Positions 45,967 through 46,639 of a stretch of DNA of 46,639 nt are shown in pieces. Under the pieces are notes generated by a model, which ran no database searches, was not told the origin of the DNA, and saw only the letters and a list, made by a program, of their open reading frames with translations. Source of the DNA: an uncultured Gemmatimonadota bacterium (GTDB lineage: Bacteria; Gemmatimonadota; Gemmatimonadetes; Palauibacterales; Palauibacteraceae); assembly GCA_913043255.1 (NCBI GenBank), contig CAJWLK010000013.1:1-46639 (forward strand). Direction: 5' to 3'. Position numbers and translations under genes: made by a program. Every line of letters starts with the position of its first letter. Position 1 is the stretch's first letter.

Positions 45967-46248
45967 TTAACCATCCGATCCAATCGAAAAAACCCTTTCA
46001 GTTTCCTCGCGTGAGTAGACTCGGAACGCAATCACGGTTTCAGTCTTCATAATTCCATCGAGCTGTCTCATGTCATCACCTACGACGTCCGCCAAATCCT
46101 CATTTTGAGGCACACGTACAATTGCCACGAGATCATACCGACCAGCAACTGAGAAAACTTCCGTGATTGCGTCCATCGCAACCAACTGCTCTGCCAGTGT
46201 GTTGATTTTCTCGCCTTCTGCCTCAATTAGTACGACTGCTGTCACCAT
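45967..46248 (-). CDS. stand-alone Lrp/AsnC effector (RAM) domain protein
   Basis: A 93-residue protein equal to the C-terminal ligand-binding domain of Lrp/AsnC regulators, with no helix-turn-helix. The ATG at 46248 has AAGGAG 8 bases upstream. The pattern VTAVVLIEAEG, ITEVFSVAGRYDLVAIVRV and METxTVIAFRVY-like end strands match the alpha/beta sandwich that forms octamers and binds amino acids. Such single-domain proteins can assemble with full-length Lrp proteins or act as small-molecule sensors. It precedes an exported amidohydrolase on the same strand. Its ATG overlaps the stop of an 18-codon upstream frame (TAATG). Confidence 0.92.
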   Translation of the reverse strand: MVTAVVLIEAEGEKINTLAEQLVAMDAITEVFSVAGRYDLVAIVRVPQNEDLADVVGDDMRQLDGIMKTETVIAFRVYSREETERVFSIGSDG

Positions 46249-46304
46249 TAATACTCTCCTTCGCTGACCTTCCGACCCAATAAAAAGTCGTAAAGATCAC
46301 TCAT
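46248..46304 (-). CDS. possible 18-residue leader peptide before the RAM-domain gene
   Basis: ATG at 46304 to TAA at 46248 encodes MSDLYDFLLGRKVSEGEY. Its start overlaps the stop of the upstream small frame (ATGA), and its TAA overlaps the ATG of the RAM-domain gene. The ribosome site for the latter lies inside it, so it may only be spacer sequence that happens to be open. Overlap at both ends is the sole support. Confidence 0.25.
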   Translation of the reverse strand: MSDLYDFLLGRKVSEGEY

Positions 46305-46429
46305 CTCTCAACTTTAACCTGCCTTAAACCCCCTGGGAGATCGGGAGTTCGTGCTTGAATCACATTAACGAGATTCTCGCGCTTGTTCAGTGGATGCAAC
46401 CCAACTAGACGAATTGCCACCCAAAGCAC
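46301..46429 (-). CDS. possible small protein, 42 residues, perhaps the 3' part of a frameshifted gene
   Basis: GTG at 46429 to TGA at 46301. The product (VAIRLVGLHPLNKRENLVNV, then IQARTPDLPGGLRQVKVER) has protein-like composition and codon use. It has no good ribosome site of its own. A second frame offset by one base starts with ATG at 46472, has GGAG 6 bases upstream, begins MRDAEVPEVGKYV and then drifts into a Ser-rich end at 46365. Joining the two at about 46432 would give a ~56-residue protein. I do not recognise a family. Confidence 0.35.
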   Translation of the reverse strand: MLWVAIRLVGLHPLNKRENLVNVIQARTPDLPGGLRQVKVER

Positions 46430-46531
46430 AACTTACGTACTTACCAACCTCCGGCACTTCGGCATCGCGCATCCGTAGCTCCAACACCTAAAATAGAGAC
46501 CTATTAACCATCCTGTCCTTAGAGGCGAGTT

Positions 46532-46639
46532 ATGAAGATGTCACGACACTTATTACCCCTTTTCGTGCTGCTGCTCGGTGTTTCACCGGTCGAGAGCCAG
46601 GAACGATGGCTGGCAATCGAGGGCGGGACCGTCTTCGAC
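46532..46639 (+). CDS. exported amidohydrolase-like protein, N-terminal 36 codons only
   Basis: The ATG at 46532 has GAGG 6 bases upstream. The frame is open to the window edge and encodes a signal peptide (HLLPLFVLLLGVSPVESQ) followed by RWLAIEGGTVFD. That is the usual first strand of exported amidohydrolases, and is all that is visible. It is divergent from the small frames and RAM-domain gene. Confidence 0.65.
   Translation, partial: MKMSRHLLPLFVLLLGVSPVESQERWLAIEGGTVFD

Overview
The window is a bacterial chromosome segment of moderate GC. Its gene content is what I associate with marine or host-associated Gemmatimonadota: two DUF5916 outer-membrane proteins, a very long VPS10/sortilin-like beta-propeller protein, many secreted amidohydrolases, SxxK serine hydrolases and peptidases, and a soluble PQQ dehydrogenase. 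That assignment is an inference from content, with no marker-gene tree behind it. Acidobacteriota or another FCB-like lineage is the main alternative. There are no transposases, integrases, phage genes or CRISPR arrays.

Region 1 (1-8.9 kb) is mostly housekeeping. On the minus strand lie trpS, a D-2-hydroxyacid dehydrogenase, a DapA-family lyase that looks like 4-hydroxy-2-oxoglutarate aldolase, purA with a clear terminator, ffh, and rpsP cut off by the window edge. An inositol-monophosphatase gene (+) and a DUF1611/DgcN-like gene (-) converge at 7.83 kb.

Region 2 (9-34.3 kb) is dominated by exported proteins: a type-B carboxylesterase, two beta-lactamase-fold serine hydrolases, two DUF5916 barrels, an N-acyl-D-amino-acid deacylase-like lipoprotein, an M42 aminopeptidase coupled to threonine aldolase, a CocE/S15 hydrolase, amidohydrolases, the VPS10-like protein, an outer-membrane 'transporter' barrel, an S9 peptidase and an orphan lipoprotein. 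A tRNA-Arg(CCT) gene sits at 26.63 kb. Several neighbours overlap by ATGA or GTGA, so these genes are probably translated together for scavenging of peptides, esters and amides, perhaps including D-amino-acid material.

Region 3 (34.4-40.8 kb) is a tight plus-strand operon: a PQQ-dependent dehydrogenase, a GcvT-like folate aminomethyltransferase and two tandem PYROXD2/phytoene-dehydrogenase-like flavoproteins. The last three overlap by 4 bases each. I regard it as the best candidate for an undescribed pathway, probably oxidative demethylation or C1 transfer.

Region 4 (40.8-46.6 kb) holds malate dehydrogenase, a four-helix membrane protein fused in translation to a sodium:solute symporter, an amidohydrolase, a stand-alone Lrp/AsnC effector domain preceded by tiny overlapping reading frames (possibly a frameshifted small gene), and the first 36 codons of another exported amidohydrolase.
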